In this document: piece after piece, positions 5,214 to 11,016 of the stretch
How the letters are laid out: each line of letters starts with the position of its first letter
Numbering within the stretch: the first letter of the stretch is position 1
Assembly (NCBI GenBank): GCA_947306285.1
Contig: CAMZGB010000026.1
Location: 1 to 11,016 of the forward strand
DNA length: 11,016 nt
Source of the DNA: an uncultured Lachnospira sp.
GTDB lineage: Bacteria > Bacillota > Clostridia > Lachnospirales > Lachnospiraceae
Direction of reading: 5' to 3'
Notes under the pieces: model-generated
The model's input: only the letters and a program-made list of their open reading frames with translations
What the model was told of the DNA's origin: nothing
Database searches by the model: none
Program-made: the position numbers and the translations under genes

Positions 5214-7286
5214 ATGATGGAAAAATTTGGACATGGAGTTGTAAAATTTAGAGTCATTATTCTAATTCTTGCTTTGGTGTTGCTAATTCCTGCAGGAATT
5301 GGATATTTTAAGACGGGCGTAAACTATGACCTTTTGTTCTATTTGCCAAAAAATATTGACACAATGAAGGGTCAAGACATTTTGATGAATGACTTTGGCT
5401 CGGGAGCATTTGGTCTGATTATGACAGATGGATTAAATGACAGAAAGACCACTGAACTAAAGAAGAAAATAGAAAAAGTGGATGCGGTACAAAAAGTATT
5501 GTGGTATGACAGCGTGGCTGATTTAAAAATACCAAAGAAAATGCTTCCAAAAAGATTATACAAAGCATTCAATAAAGATGGTTCTACAGTAATGATGGTT
5601 ATCTTTAATGATACTAGTTCTGCAGAGCGTACGATGAAAGCGGTTACTAATATAAGAAAGATTACTAAAAACCAGTGTAAGGTTACTGGAATAACAGCGA
5701 TAGTGGAAGACACCAAAGAGTTATCGGAGCATGAGACCCCAATCTATGTTGGAATCGCTATTGTTATTTCTATAATACTGTTGTCTTTGCTTATGGATTC
5801 ATGGGTAATCCCATTTGTATTCCTTGCAAGTATAGGAGCAGCAATTGTATATAACTTAGGTTCCAATGTGTTCTTTGGGCAAATATCGTATGTCACAAAG
5901 GCACTAGCAGCAGTACTACAGTTAGCGGTGACGATGGACTATTCGATATTCCTTTGGCACAGTTATGAAGAAAATATTGATAAGACACCGGATGATAGGC
6001 ACGGTGCAATGGCAAGAGCCATTAAAGAAACACTTTCATCAATTGTTGGAAGTTCAATTACAACAGTAGCTGGATTTATAGCACTTTGCTTTATGAGTTT
6101 CACTTTGGGACTTGATTTGGGTATTGTTATGGCCAAAGGTGTAATCATTGGTGTGATATCTTGTGTTACAGTTCTTCCTTCGTTGATACTTGTTTTAGAC
6201 AAAGTAATAGAAAAAACTAAACACAAACAGATAATGCCAGACTTTAAGAAAGTACCAAAGTTTATTACAAAGTATTTCTATGTGTTTATTATTATTTTCC
6301 TAATACTATTAGTTCCAGGTATCTACGGATACAATCACAACGAAGTTTATTATGATCTTTCACTTTCTTTACCAGAGGACTTAGAAAGTGTTAAGACTCA
6401 AAAGATTTTGAACGAAGATTTCAAGATAGGTTCAGCCAATATTGTTCTTCTAGACAACAAAGCAGACGATAAACATGTCAAAATGATGATAGAAGATCTA
6501 AACAAAGTAAAAGGTGTTAAGAGAGCACTTGGTTTAGAAAGTATAGTGGATAGTTCTATCCCAGAGTCATTCGTTCCGAAGAAACTTACTGGAGAGTTGA
6601 AGAGCAATAACCATCAGATGGTAATCTTTATCTCGGAATACAAGACGGGATCTGATGAGGCAAACAAACTCTGCGACGATGCAGAAAAAGTAATAAAGAA
6701 ATATGACAAAAAAGGAATGTTGGTGGGAGAAGCACCTTGTACGCGAGATTTGATTAATATTACAAACAAGGACTTTAAAGTCGTCAGCTTTGTATCAATT
6801 TTCCTTGTATTTTTGATTGTATTATGTGTATTTAGATCGGTATCTATTCCAGTAGTTCTGGTGGCATTAATAGAATCGGCTATATTTATAAATATGGGAA
6901 CTGCGTTCTATACGCACACTACGTTACCGTTTGTGGCGTCCATTGTAATAGGAACGATTCAATTAGGAGCTACGGTGGATTATGCTATCCTGATGACGAA
7001 TAGGTATAAGGTGGAGAGAAACTTAGGTAAGGACAAGAAACTGGCAGCAAGGGATGCTTTAGCGTTCTCGATGAAATCAATTATCGTGAGTGCATTAACA
7101 TTCTTTGGAGCAACATTCGGAGTAGGAATCTACTCAAGCATTGATATGATCGGTTCACTTTGTATGTTGATGGCAAGAGGAGCAATAATAAGTATGCTCT
7201 GTGTAGTATGTGTACTTCCTGGATTGTTTATTATATTTGATAAGTTAATAGTAAAAGGTAGTTATAAATTTATAGGAGAGAAATAA
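5214..7286 (+). CDS. MMPL/RND-superfamily membrane transporter
   Basis: 690 residues from ATG 5214. It has a two-fold RND layout. TM1 is ~14-33 and extracellular domain 1 is ~34-175, followed by TM2-6 (~178-329). TM7 is ~354-373 and extracellular domain 2 is ~374-520, followed by TM8-12 (~522-676). The halves are visibly homologous: NYDLLFYLP after TM1 matches YYDLSLSLP after TM7. The Asp-Tyr pairs of the MmpL proton relay are present in TM4 (Asp242-Tyr243, TMDYSIFL) and TM10 (Asp589-Tyr590, TVDYAILM), so it should be a proton-motive-force-driven exporter. Known family substrates are lipids, glycolipids and hydrophobic compounds; the substrate here is unknown. It is translationally linked to both neighbours, 4 bp after the heptad-repeat gene and overlapping the next by 1 bp. 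At 690 aa it has no long cytoplasmic C-terminal domain. Confidence 0.93.
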   Translation: MMEKFGHGVVKFRVIILILALVLLIPAGIGYFKTGVNYDLLFYLPKNIDTMKGQDILMNDFGSGAFGLIMTDGLNDRKTTELKKKIEKVDAVQKVLWYDSVADLKIPKKMLPKRLYKAFNKDGSTVMMVIFNDTSSAERTMKAVTNIRKITKNQCKVTGITAIVEDTKELSEHETPIYVGIAIVISIILLSLLMDSWVIPFVFLASIGAAIVYNLGSNVFFGQISYVTKALAAVLQLAVTMDYSIFLWHSYEENIDKTPDDRHGAMARAIKETLSSIVGSSITTVAGFIALCFMSFTLGLDLGIVMAKGVIIGVISCVTVLPSLILVLDKVIEKTKHKQIMPDFKKVPKFITKYFYVFIIIFLILLVPGIYGYNHNEVYYDLSLSLPEDLESVKTQKILNEDFKIGSANIVLLDNKADDKHVKMMIEDLNKVKGVKRALGLESIVDSSIPESFVPKKLTGELKSNNHQMVIFISEYKTGSDEANKLCDDAEKVIKKYDKKGMLVGEAPCTRDLINITNKDFKVVSFVSIFLVFLIVLCVFRSVSIPVVLVALIESAIFINMGTAFYTHTTLPFVASIVIGTIQLGATVDYAILMTNRYKVERNLGKDKKLAARDALAFSMKSIIVSALTFFGATFGVGIYSSIDMIGSLCMLMARGAIISMLCVVCVLPGLFIIFDKLIVKGSYKFIGEK

Positions 7287-8131
7287 TGAAGAGTAGTATT
7301 AAAATTATAGCATTTATATTGATTTTTACCTTTGCATTTAGCACTTTTACATTTGCGGGAACTCCTGTCGATATCGACAACGACGCAATAATAAAAGACA
7401 TGTCCAATTTTGTGGAGAAAATGTATTATGAGCCACGTGATAGAGTAAACAATGTAATTTTTTATGATGGCGACTATAAACTAAGTTCTGTTAAGGATTA
7501 TTATGTCGAGTATAAAAACAATATGTATCCTGGAGTGGCCACTGTTACATACACAGGAGTAGGAAATTATACTGGAACATTTACCACAAATTTTATTATC
7601 GAAAAAATGCCTATAGCAAACATCACCACTAAAGCTAGTTTCAATAATAAGAAAAAATTAGTAGTATCAGCAAATAATGGTAGTGAAGACTTAGTTCTTG
7701 GAACAGATTATAATTACTCTACATATACTGATGTAGATGGCAATGTAGAAGTAAAAATTGTTGGAATTGGAAATAATTATACAGGATCTTGTATCAAAAA
7801 AATCGAAGCAAAGGATAATCCAAATCCTTCAGCTAGATCTTATCTTAAAGATGTTGTAATAACAAAACACAAAAACCTTAAGGGTAAAAAGATTCAGTTA
7901 AAGTGGAAGAAGATTAAAAATATAGCTGGATACCAGATTAAATATGCTAAGAAATCTTCTATGTCTTCGGCGAAGAAAATAACATTAGGTAATACTTATA
8001 AAACATATACTATTAAAAAATTGAAGAAAAAGAAGAACTATTACATAAAAATGAGATGTTATATTGTTTATAATAATAAGAAGTACTATGGCTCGTGGAC
8101 AAAAGCAGTAAAAGTATTAGTTAAAAAATAA
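7286..8131 (+). CDS. Secreted surface protein with Ig-like and Fn3-like domains
   Basis: 281 residues. The ATG overlaps the MMPL stop codon by one base (TAATG), with SD AGGAGAG at 7274-7280, 5 nt away. A signal peptide covers ~1-24 (cleavage near FTFA). Residues ~55-107 and ~108-175 are two short beta modules sharing the G-x-GN-YTG motif (GVGNYTGTF, GIGNNYTGS), which is typical of tandem Ig-like repeats in clostridial surface proteins. Residues ~185-280 are a Fn3-like domain with the LKWKKIKNIAGYQIKYAK strand and a YYIKMRCY strand, extremely rich in Lys and Tyr. There is no LPxTG motif, TM tail or enzyme motif. Basic charge may hold it to wall polymers (inference). Coupling to the transporter suggests an accessory, ligand-binding or cargo role. 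Function unknown. Confidence 0.9.
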   Translation: MKSSIKIIAFILIFTFAFSTFTFAGTPVDIDNDAIIKDMSNFVEKMYYEPRDRVNNVIFYDGDYKLSSVKDYYVEYKNNMYPGVATVTYTGVGNYTGTFTTNFIIEKMPIANITTKASFNNKKKLVVSANNGSEDLVLGTDYNYSTYTDVDGNVEVKIVGIGNNYTGSCIKKIEAKDNPNPSARSYLKDVVITKHKNLKGKKIQLKWKKIKNIAGYQIKYAKKSSMSSAKKITLGNTYKTYTIKKLKKKKNYYIKMRCYIVYNNKKYYGSWTKAVKVLVKK

Positions 8132-8133
8132 GT

Positions 8134-8164
8134 AAAAGCACTCTAGAATCTAGAGTGCTTTTTT
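8134..8164. terminator. Bidirectional terminator between the MMPL operon and the LTA synthase-like gene
   Basis: AAAAGCACTCTAG pairs with CTAGAGTGCTTTT around a 3-nt loop (a near-perfect palindrome), with T-runs on both strands. It lies 2 bp after the operon's last stop and 4 bp after the end of the minus-strand gene, so it serves both. Confidence 0.92.
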
Positions 8165-8168
8165 AATG

Positions 8169-10085
8169 TCATTGTTTTGAACTATCTGCGAATATATTGT
8201 AATAATTTAATATTCTATAATCATTAATCTTATCTGAATATTTATCTAGTTCAGACAGGTCTTTGTATTTGCCGTCCTTTAGTGTAAATCCTTGAGCGCA
8301 AATAACAGGTATCTCATCCCTTAGGTTTTCCAAGAAGTTTTGATATGAACTAGTTTTACATCCGGCTAGTTTTGTAACGATTCCACCCATATAGTTTGCA
8401 CTAGTTAACAAGTTTGAATCTTCAGGGATATCATAATTTGCCCATATTATTACTGGAACTTTATATCTTTCAAATCGTTCGGCAGGGGTCAAAGATTCAG
8501 CAGTTTTTCCTTTGAGTTGATATATAGGATCTACTACATAGTCATTAGGTTGATGATCACCAAACATTATTACGATAGTAGGATCTTCAATTTTTTTGAA
8601 ATAATCGATTAAATCCTTGAATTGCTCATCTGATTTTTTGATTAAAGATAAATAAGTATCTGTTGGTTGAGACACTGAATTGGTCATGTGAACATTTGGA
8701 GCAAAATTATCAAATGTTCCGGTATAGCCACCATGGTTTTGCATTGTGACTCCAAATGAAAAATATGGAGATGTCGTATTGAAAATGTTTTGTTTTAAAT
8801 ATTTATAGTAACTTGCATCATCATTATAAATTCTTATTTGAGTTAATCCTGTCATATCTCTAGCAAATTTGATGTTCTCAAAACCTAAAAGTGGATATAT
8901 ATTTATGCGGTTCCATGCATAACTTACGTACGGATGAGTTGCATTAGTGGAGTAGCCTTGTTCAGCTAAAAGAGATGCCATACTATCTGTTTGGTTATAT
9001 ATGTGTTGTTGGTACGGTATTGAACAAGGAGGAAGGAAAGCCATAGTGTCTCCTGTCAAAAATTCAAACTCAGTATTAGCGGTAGAACCGGCAATTACAG
9101 ATGAATAGAAGTATCCGCTGATTGTATCTTTTGATCCACTCATCAACTTTCTTGTGAATGGCATATAATCCATATTTGTTTTTAAATTTCCCAGTATTCC
9201 TACATCTGAAAAGCACTCGTTCATTATTGCTACAACATTTGCCTTTTTTACTTTGGTTTTTATAGGTGCCGATTTATCGGTTGTTTTGGACACAGTAGTA
9301 GTGTTCCAAACTGAATCATCGCTATATTTATTTAGTATTTTTTTGGCAGCATCTTCGGAGTAGCCGTCTGGTTTATCGACGACAGCATAGTGAATGGAAG
9401 AAACGAAGGATAATATCAAACCGTCGTCTTCTGTCATTCGTACTCGGTCGAATAAAGTTGAATTGTATCCAGAAATGATTGATTTAACATCATCTCTAGA
9501 AACAACACTAGTGATACCAAATATAATTGCTAAACTAAATACGATTGGAATAACACGAATTAGTATTTTAGAATAAGTTTTCCTCATTTGAGGAAGCTTA
9601 AATGAGAAGAATAGATTTAACACAAATAACGCTATACAAGAAATTCCTATAAAAACGATTGATTTGTTTATTGCGAAACTATATGAACCACCAACTGCGA
9701 GAGCTGTTTTAAGTGATAAGAAATCTGTGGCCATAATTGGATAGTTTCTAAATATCATAATATAGAAGTTTGCTAAGCCTATTACAAAAGACAATACTAT
9801 TAATACACAAGATGCCACTTTAGTCCTTCTAAAGATGGCAAATATAATAAGCCAAAATGCATAAAATAGAAGCAAATTCAATAATATAAGTGTTGGACTC
9901 ATATACACGATAGGATTAACCTTAAGTACTCCATCTATACTTAGTCTCCAAAGAAACTCTAATGCCATAAAACATATAAAAGGAGTGCCTAGGGGTATTA
10001 GAAAACTAATAACTTTTAATACCTTTTCTTTTGTTATTTTTACTTTTTTCTCTTTTGTTTCTTGTTGTTCTGCTAACTTAACCAT
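8169..10085 (-). CDS. LTA synthase-family membrane phosphotransferase (sulfatase fold)
   Basis: 638 residues from the ATG at 10085-10083, with GAGGTG at 10096-10091. An upstream in-frame TTG at 10118 is rejected because it lies in the promoter. Five TM helices (~24-46, 64-85, 90-112, 142-162, 173-195) precede an extracellular alkaline-phosphatase/sulfatase-type domain (~282-580). Key residues align with LtaS: metal ligand Glu290 (MNECFSD), nucleophile Thr335 in GSTANTEFEF, His451 in MQNHGGY, and Asp510-His511 in FGDHQPN. LtaS-type enzymes transfer glycerol phosphate from phosphatidylglycerol to a growing teichoic acid chain. Related paralogues modify other glycans, and the sequence alone does not settle the substrate. 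A C-terminal extension of ~60 residues follows the core. It is monocistronic, ends at the shared terminator and is divergent from the kinase-like gene. Confidence 0.92.
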   Translation of the reverse strand: MVKLAEQQETKEKKVKITKEKVLKVISFLIPLGTPFICFMALEFLWRLSIDGVLKVNPIVYMSPTLILLNLLLFYAFWLIIFAIFRRTKVASCVLIVLSFVIGLANFYIMIFRNYPIMATDFLSLKTALAVGGSYSFAINKSIVFIGISCIALFVLNLFFSFKLPQMRKTYSKILIRVIPIVFSLAIIFGITSVVSRDDVKSIISGYNSTLFDRVRMTEDDGLILSFVSSIHYAVVDKPDGYSEDAAKKILNKYSDDSVWNTTTVSKTTDKSAPIKTKVKKANVVAIMNECFSDVGILGNLKTNMDYMPFTRKLMSGSKDTISGYFYSSVIAGSTANTEFEFLTGDTMAFLPPCSIPYQQHIYNQTDSMASLLAEQGYSTNATHPYVSYAWNRINIYPLLGFENIKFARDMTGLTQIRIYNDDASYYKYLKQNIFNTTSPYFSFGVTMQNHGGYTGTFDNFAPNVHMTNSVSQPTDTYLSLIKKSDEQFKDLIDYFKKIEDPTIVIMFGDHQPNDYVVDPIYQLKGKTAESLTPAERFERYKVPVIIWANYDIPEDSNLLTSANYMGGIVTKLAGCKTSSYQNFLENLRDEIPVICAQGFTLKDGKYKDLSELDKYSDKINDYRILNYYNIFADSSKQ

Positions 10086-10106
10086 ATTTACACCTCGTTG
10101 GCTAAA

Positions 10107-10134
10107 ATTATAACACAAAAGTGCTAAGTATTAA
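10107..10134 (-). promoter_or_regulatory. Promoter of the LTA synthase-like gene
   Basis: On the minus strand there is a perfect extended -10, TGT-TATAAT (-10 at 10112-10107), with a weak -35, TTAATA (10134-10129), 16 bp upstream. The predicted start is near 10100, giving a ~15-nt leader that just contains the SD. Confidence 0.65.
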
Positions 10135-10167
10135 TAGAAAACATTGTTATTTTTTTATCAGATATCA

Positions 10168-10197
10168 TTGACTATACTCTCGAAATAATGGTATTAT
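10168..10197 (+). promoter_or_regulatory. Promoter of the P-loop kinase-like gene
   Basis: TTGACT (-35, 10168-10173), 18 bp spacer, then TATTAT (10192-10197) preceded by TGG (extended -10). The in-frame ATG at 10188 lies inside this promoter, which supports the start at 10236. Confidence 0.65.
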
Positions 10198-10235
10198 ATA
10201 GGGAAATCGGCTATTTTTTTAAAGAGGTTTTTACT

Positions 10236-10811
10236 ATGAAAAAATTAGTGTTAGTTACTTCGCCACCAGCTTGTGGTAAGACATTTGTTACAAAAAAACT
10301 GGCAAAGGCAATGAAGAACTGTGTATACCTTGATAAAGACTCACTTATTGTGTTGTCGAAGCAGATTTTCAAGGTAGGACATCAAGAATACAATAGAAGT
10401 TCTGATTTCTTCGAGAGAGAAATTAGAGATTATGAGTATGACTGTATCATGGAAATTGCTATGGATGCTTTAGAGTACAATGATACAGTGTTTATAAATG
10501 CACCATTTACTAGAGAGGTTAGAACAAAGGGATATATGAAAAACCTTCGTCGTGAGCTCTTGAGAAAGAAAGGTGCAGAGTTAGTTGTGGTATGGGTTAA
10601 GTGCGACGTAGATGTCTGCAAGGCTCGTATGATTAAACGTAACTCAGACAGAGATACTTGGAAGTTAGAACACTGGGATGAATACATAGCAGGACAAGAC
10701 TTCTCATTACCAGAAGGTATTAAGAACCTTTTTGTTTTTGATAATTCATCAGAAGATAAGCTTTGGGATTCAATCCATAAGGCAGAAGAGTATTTAAACA
10801 ATTTGAAATAA
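10236..10811 (+). CDS. P-loop kinase-like protein (AAA_33/zeta-like NTPase) of unknown substrate
   Basis: 191 residues from ATG 10236, with GAGG at 10224-10227, 8 nt away. The P-loop is SPPACGKTF at residues ~9-17, directly after the first strand (KKLVLVT). Its first Gly is replaced by Ser relative to the usual GxxxxGKT. Other visible elements are a YLDKDS strand with a substrate-site Asp pair (~32-37), a hydrophobic strand DTVFINAPF (~88-96), and the VVVWVKCDVDVCKARMIKR strand/helix with LID-type arginines (~117-140). No transmembrane segment is seen, so it is cytoplasmic. Small proteins of this type phosphorylate metabolites, antibiotics or nucleotide sugars. No specific substrate can be assigned. 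It lies 47 bp upstream of gltX on the same strand and may be co-transcribed if the intervening hairpin reads through. Confidence 0.88.
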   Translation: MKKLVLVTSPPACGKTFVTKKLAKAMKNCVYLDKDSLIVLSKQIFKVGHQEYNRSSDFFEREIRDYEYDCIMEIAMDALEYNDTVFINAPFTREVRTKGYMKNLRRELLRKKGAELVVVWVKCDVDVCKARMIKRNSDRDTWKLEHWDEYIAGQDFSLPEGIKNLFVFDNSSEDKLWDSIHKAEEYLNNLK

Positions 10812-10815
10812 CAAA

Positions 10816-10839
10816 AAAGGCTACCGGATGGTGGCCTTT
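10816..10839 (+). terminator. Hairpin between the kinase-like gene and gltX (weak terminator or attenuator)
   Basis: AAAGGCTACC (10816-10825) pairs with GGTGGCCTTT (10830-10839), 10 bp with one G-U, around a GGAT loop. The following tract TTTATATA is poor in consecutive T, so read-through into gltX is likely. No convincing promoter is visible between the hairpin and the gltX start. Confidence 0.55.
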
Positions 10840-10858
10840 ATATATGAAAGGAAACAAT

Positions 10859-11016
10859 ATGAAAGTAAGAACTAGATTTGCACCAAGTCCAACAGGAAAA
10901 ATGCATGTAGGAAATTTGCGTACAGCTTTGTACGAGTTTTTGATTGCAAAGCATGCAGATGGAGATTTCGTACTTAGAATAGAAGACACTGACCGCGAGA
11001 GATATGTGGAAGGTGC
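10859..11016 (+). CDS. gltX: Glutamyl-tRNA synthetase, N-terminal part (3' end outside window)
   Basis: 52 codons are visible. The start is ATG 10859 with AAAGGA at 10847-10852, 6 nt away. The protein opens KVRTRFAPSPTGKMHVGNLR, the class I synthetase active-site segment of GluRS. HVGN is its HIGH signature, and RIEDTDRERY follows as the standard Glu/tRNA-binding stretch at ~44-53. It charges tRNA-Glu (possibly also tRNA-Gln, for transamidation) in the cytoplasm. The frame is open to the window edge, so it is partial only because the window ends. The upstream gap is too short for a T-box leader. Confidence 0.95.
   Translation, partial: MKVRTRFAPSPTGKMHVGNLRTALYEFLIAKHADGDFVLRIEDTDRERYVEG

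Noticed and set aside
10086..10118. TTG start adding 11 residues to the LTA synthase-like protein
   Set aside because: The codon overlaps the extended -10 promoter on the minus strand. GAGGTG precedes the ATG at 10085.
10188..10235. ATG 10188 as start of the kinase-like gene
   Set aside because: It lies between the -35 and -10 of a good promoter and has no SD. MKKLVLVTS from 10236 is the typical N-terminus before a P-loop.
10812..10858. T-box or other riboswitch in front of gltX
   Set aside because: Only 47 nt separate the genes. There is room for one small hairpin and an SD, and no T-box sequence is present.
10430..10989. Minus-strand frames opposite the kinase-like gene and gltX
   Set aside because: They run antisense to two convincing genes, show no family resemblance and lack initiation signals.
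1..11016. CRISPR array, insertion sequence, integrase, tRNA or rRNA
   Set aside because: No regularly spaced identical repeats, transposase motifs, attachment-site pairs or RNA gene signatures were seen. The only repeats are the coding heptads and terminator palindromes.

Overview
The window looks like chromosomal DNA of a low-G+C Gram-positive anaerobe, most likely a Clostridia member near Lachnospiraceae. This is inferred from the AT-rich, lysine-rich coding style, strong Shine-Dalgarno (SD) sites, an LTA-synthase-type enzyme, a SleB-like hydrolase, and secreted proteins with Lys/Tyr-rich Ig/Fn3 modules. Most of the window is a cell-envelope neighbourhood. Apart from the fragment at the left edge (location unknown), every gene before 10.1 kb encodes a predicted exported or membrane protein. 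The last 0.8 kb is cytoplasmic: a P-loop kinase-like protein and the start of gltX.

Layout. 1-128: acidic C-terminal tail of an unidentified gene, then a terminator. 238-843: a single-pass membrane-anchored protein of unknown function. 955-2199: a secreted NlpC/P60 cysteine peptidase. Both of these (+) genes lack an SD, and their start codons sit 7-11 nt after a -10 box, so they appear leaderless or nearly so. A convergent SleB-like hydrolase (2314-2802, minus) shares a long palindromic terminator region with the NlpC/P60 gene. Its short leader carries a match to the WalR (YycF) binding consensus.

2999-8131 is a tight three-gene operon: a secreted glycine-heptad-repeat coiled-coil protein, a 12-TM MMPL/RND-family transporter with the Asp-Tyr pairs of the proton relay, and a secreted Ig/Fn3-like protein. 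Gaps are +4 bp and -1 bp, and a bidirectional terminator ends the operon. It is the best candidate in the window for a poorly described system: an MmpL-type exporter with its own extracellular coiled-coil partner and a surface protein.

8169-10085 (minus) is an LTA-synthase-family phosphotransferase with five TM helices and the expected metal-site and nucleophile residues. It diverges from a P-loop kinase-like gene (10236-10811), which lies 47 bp upstream of gltX (from 10859, cut by the window end). I see no rRNA, tRNA, CRISPR, insertion sequence or phage genes. No stretch over 300 bases lacks a gene; the largest gap is the ~196 bp divergent region at 2803-2998.
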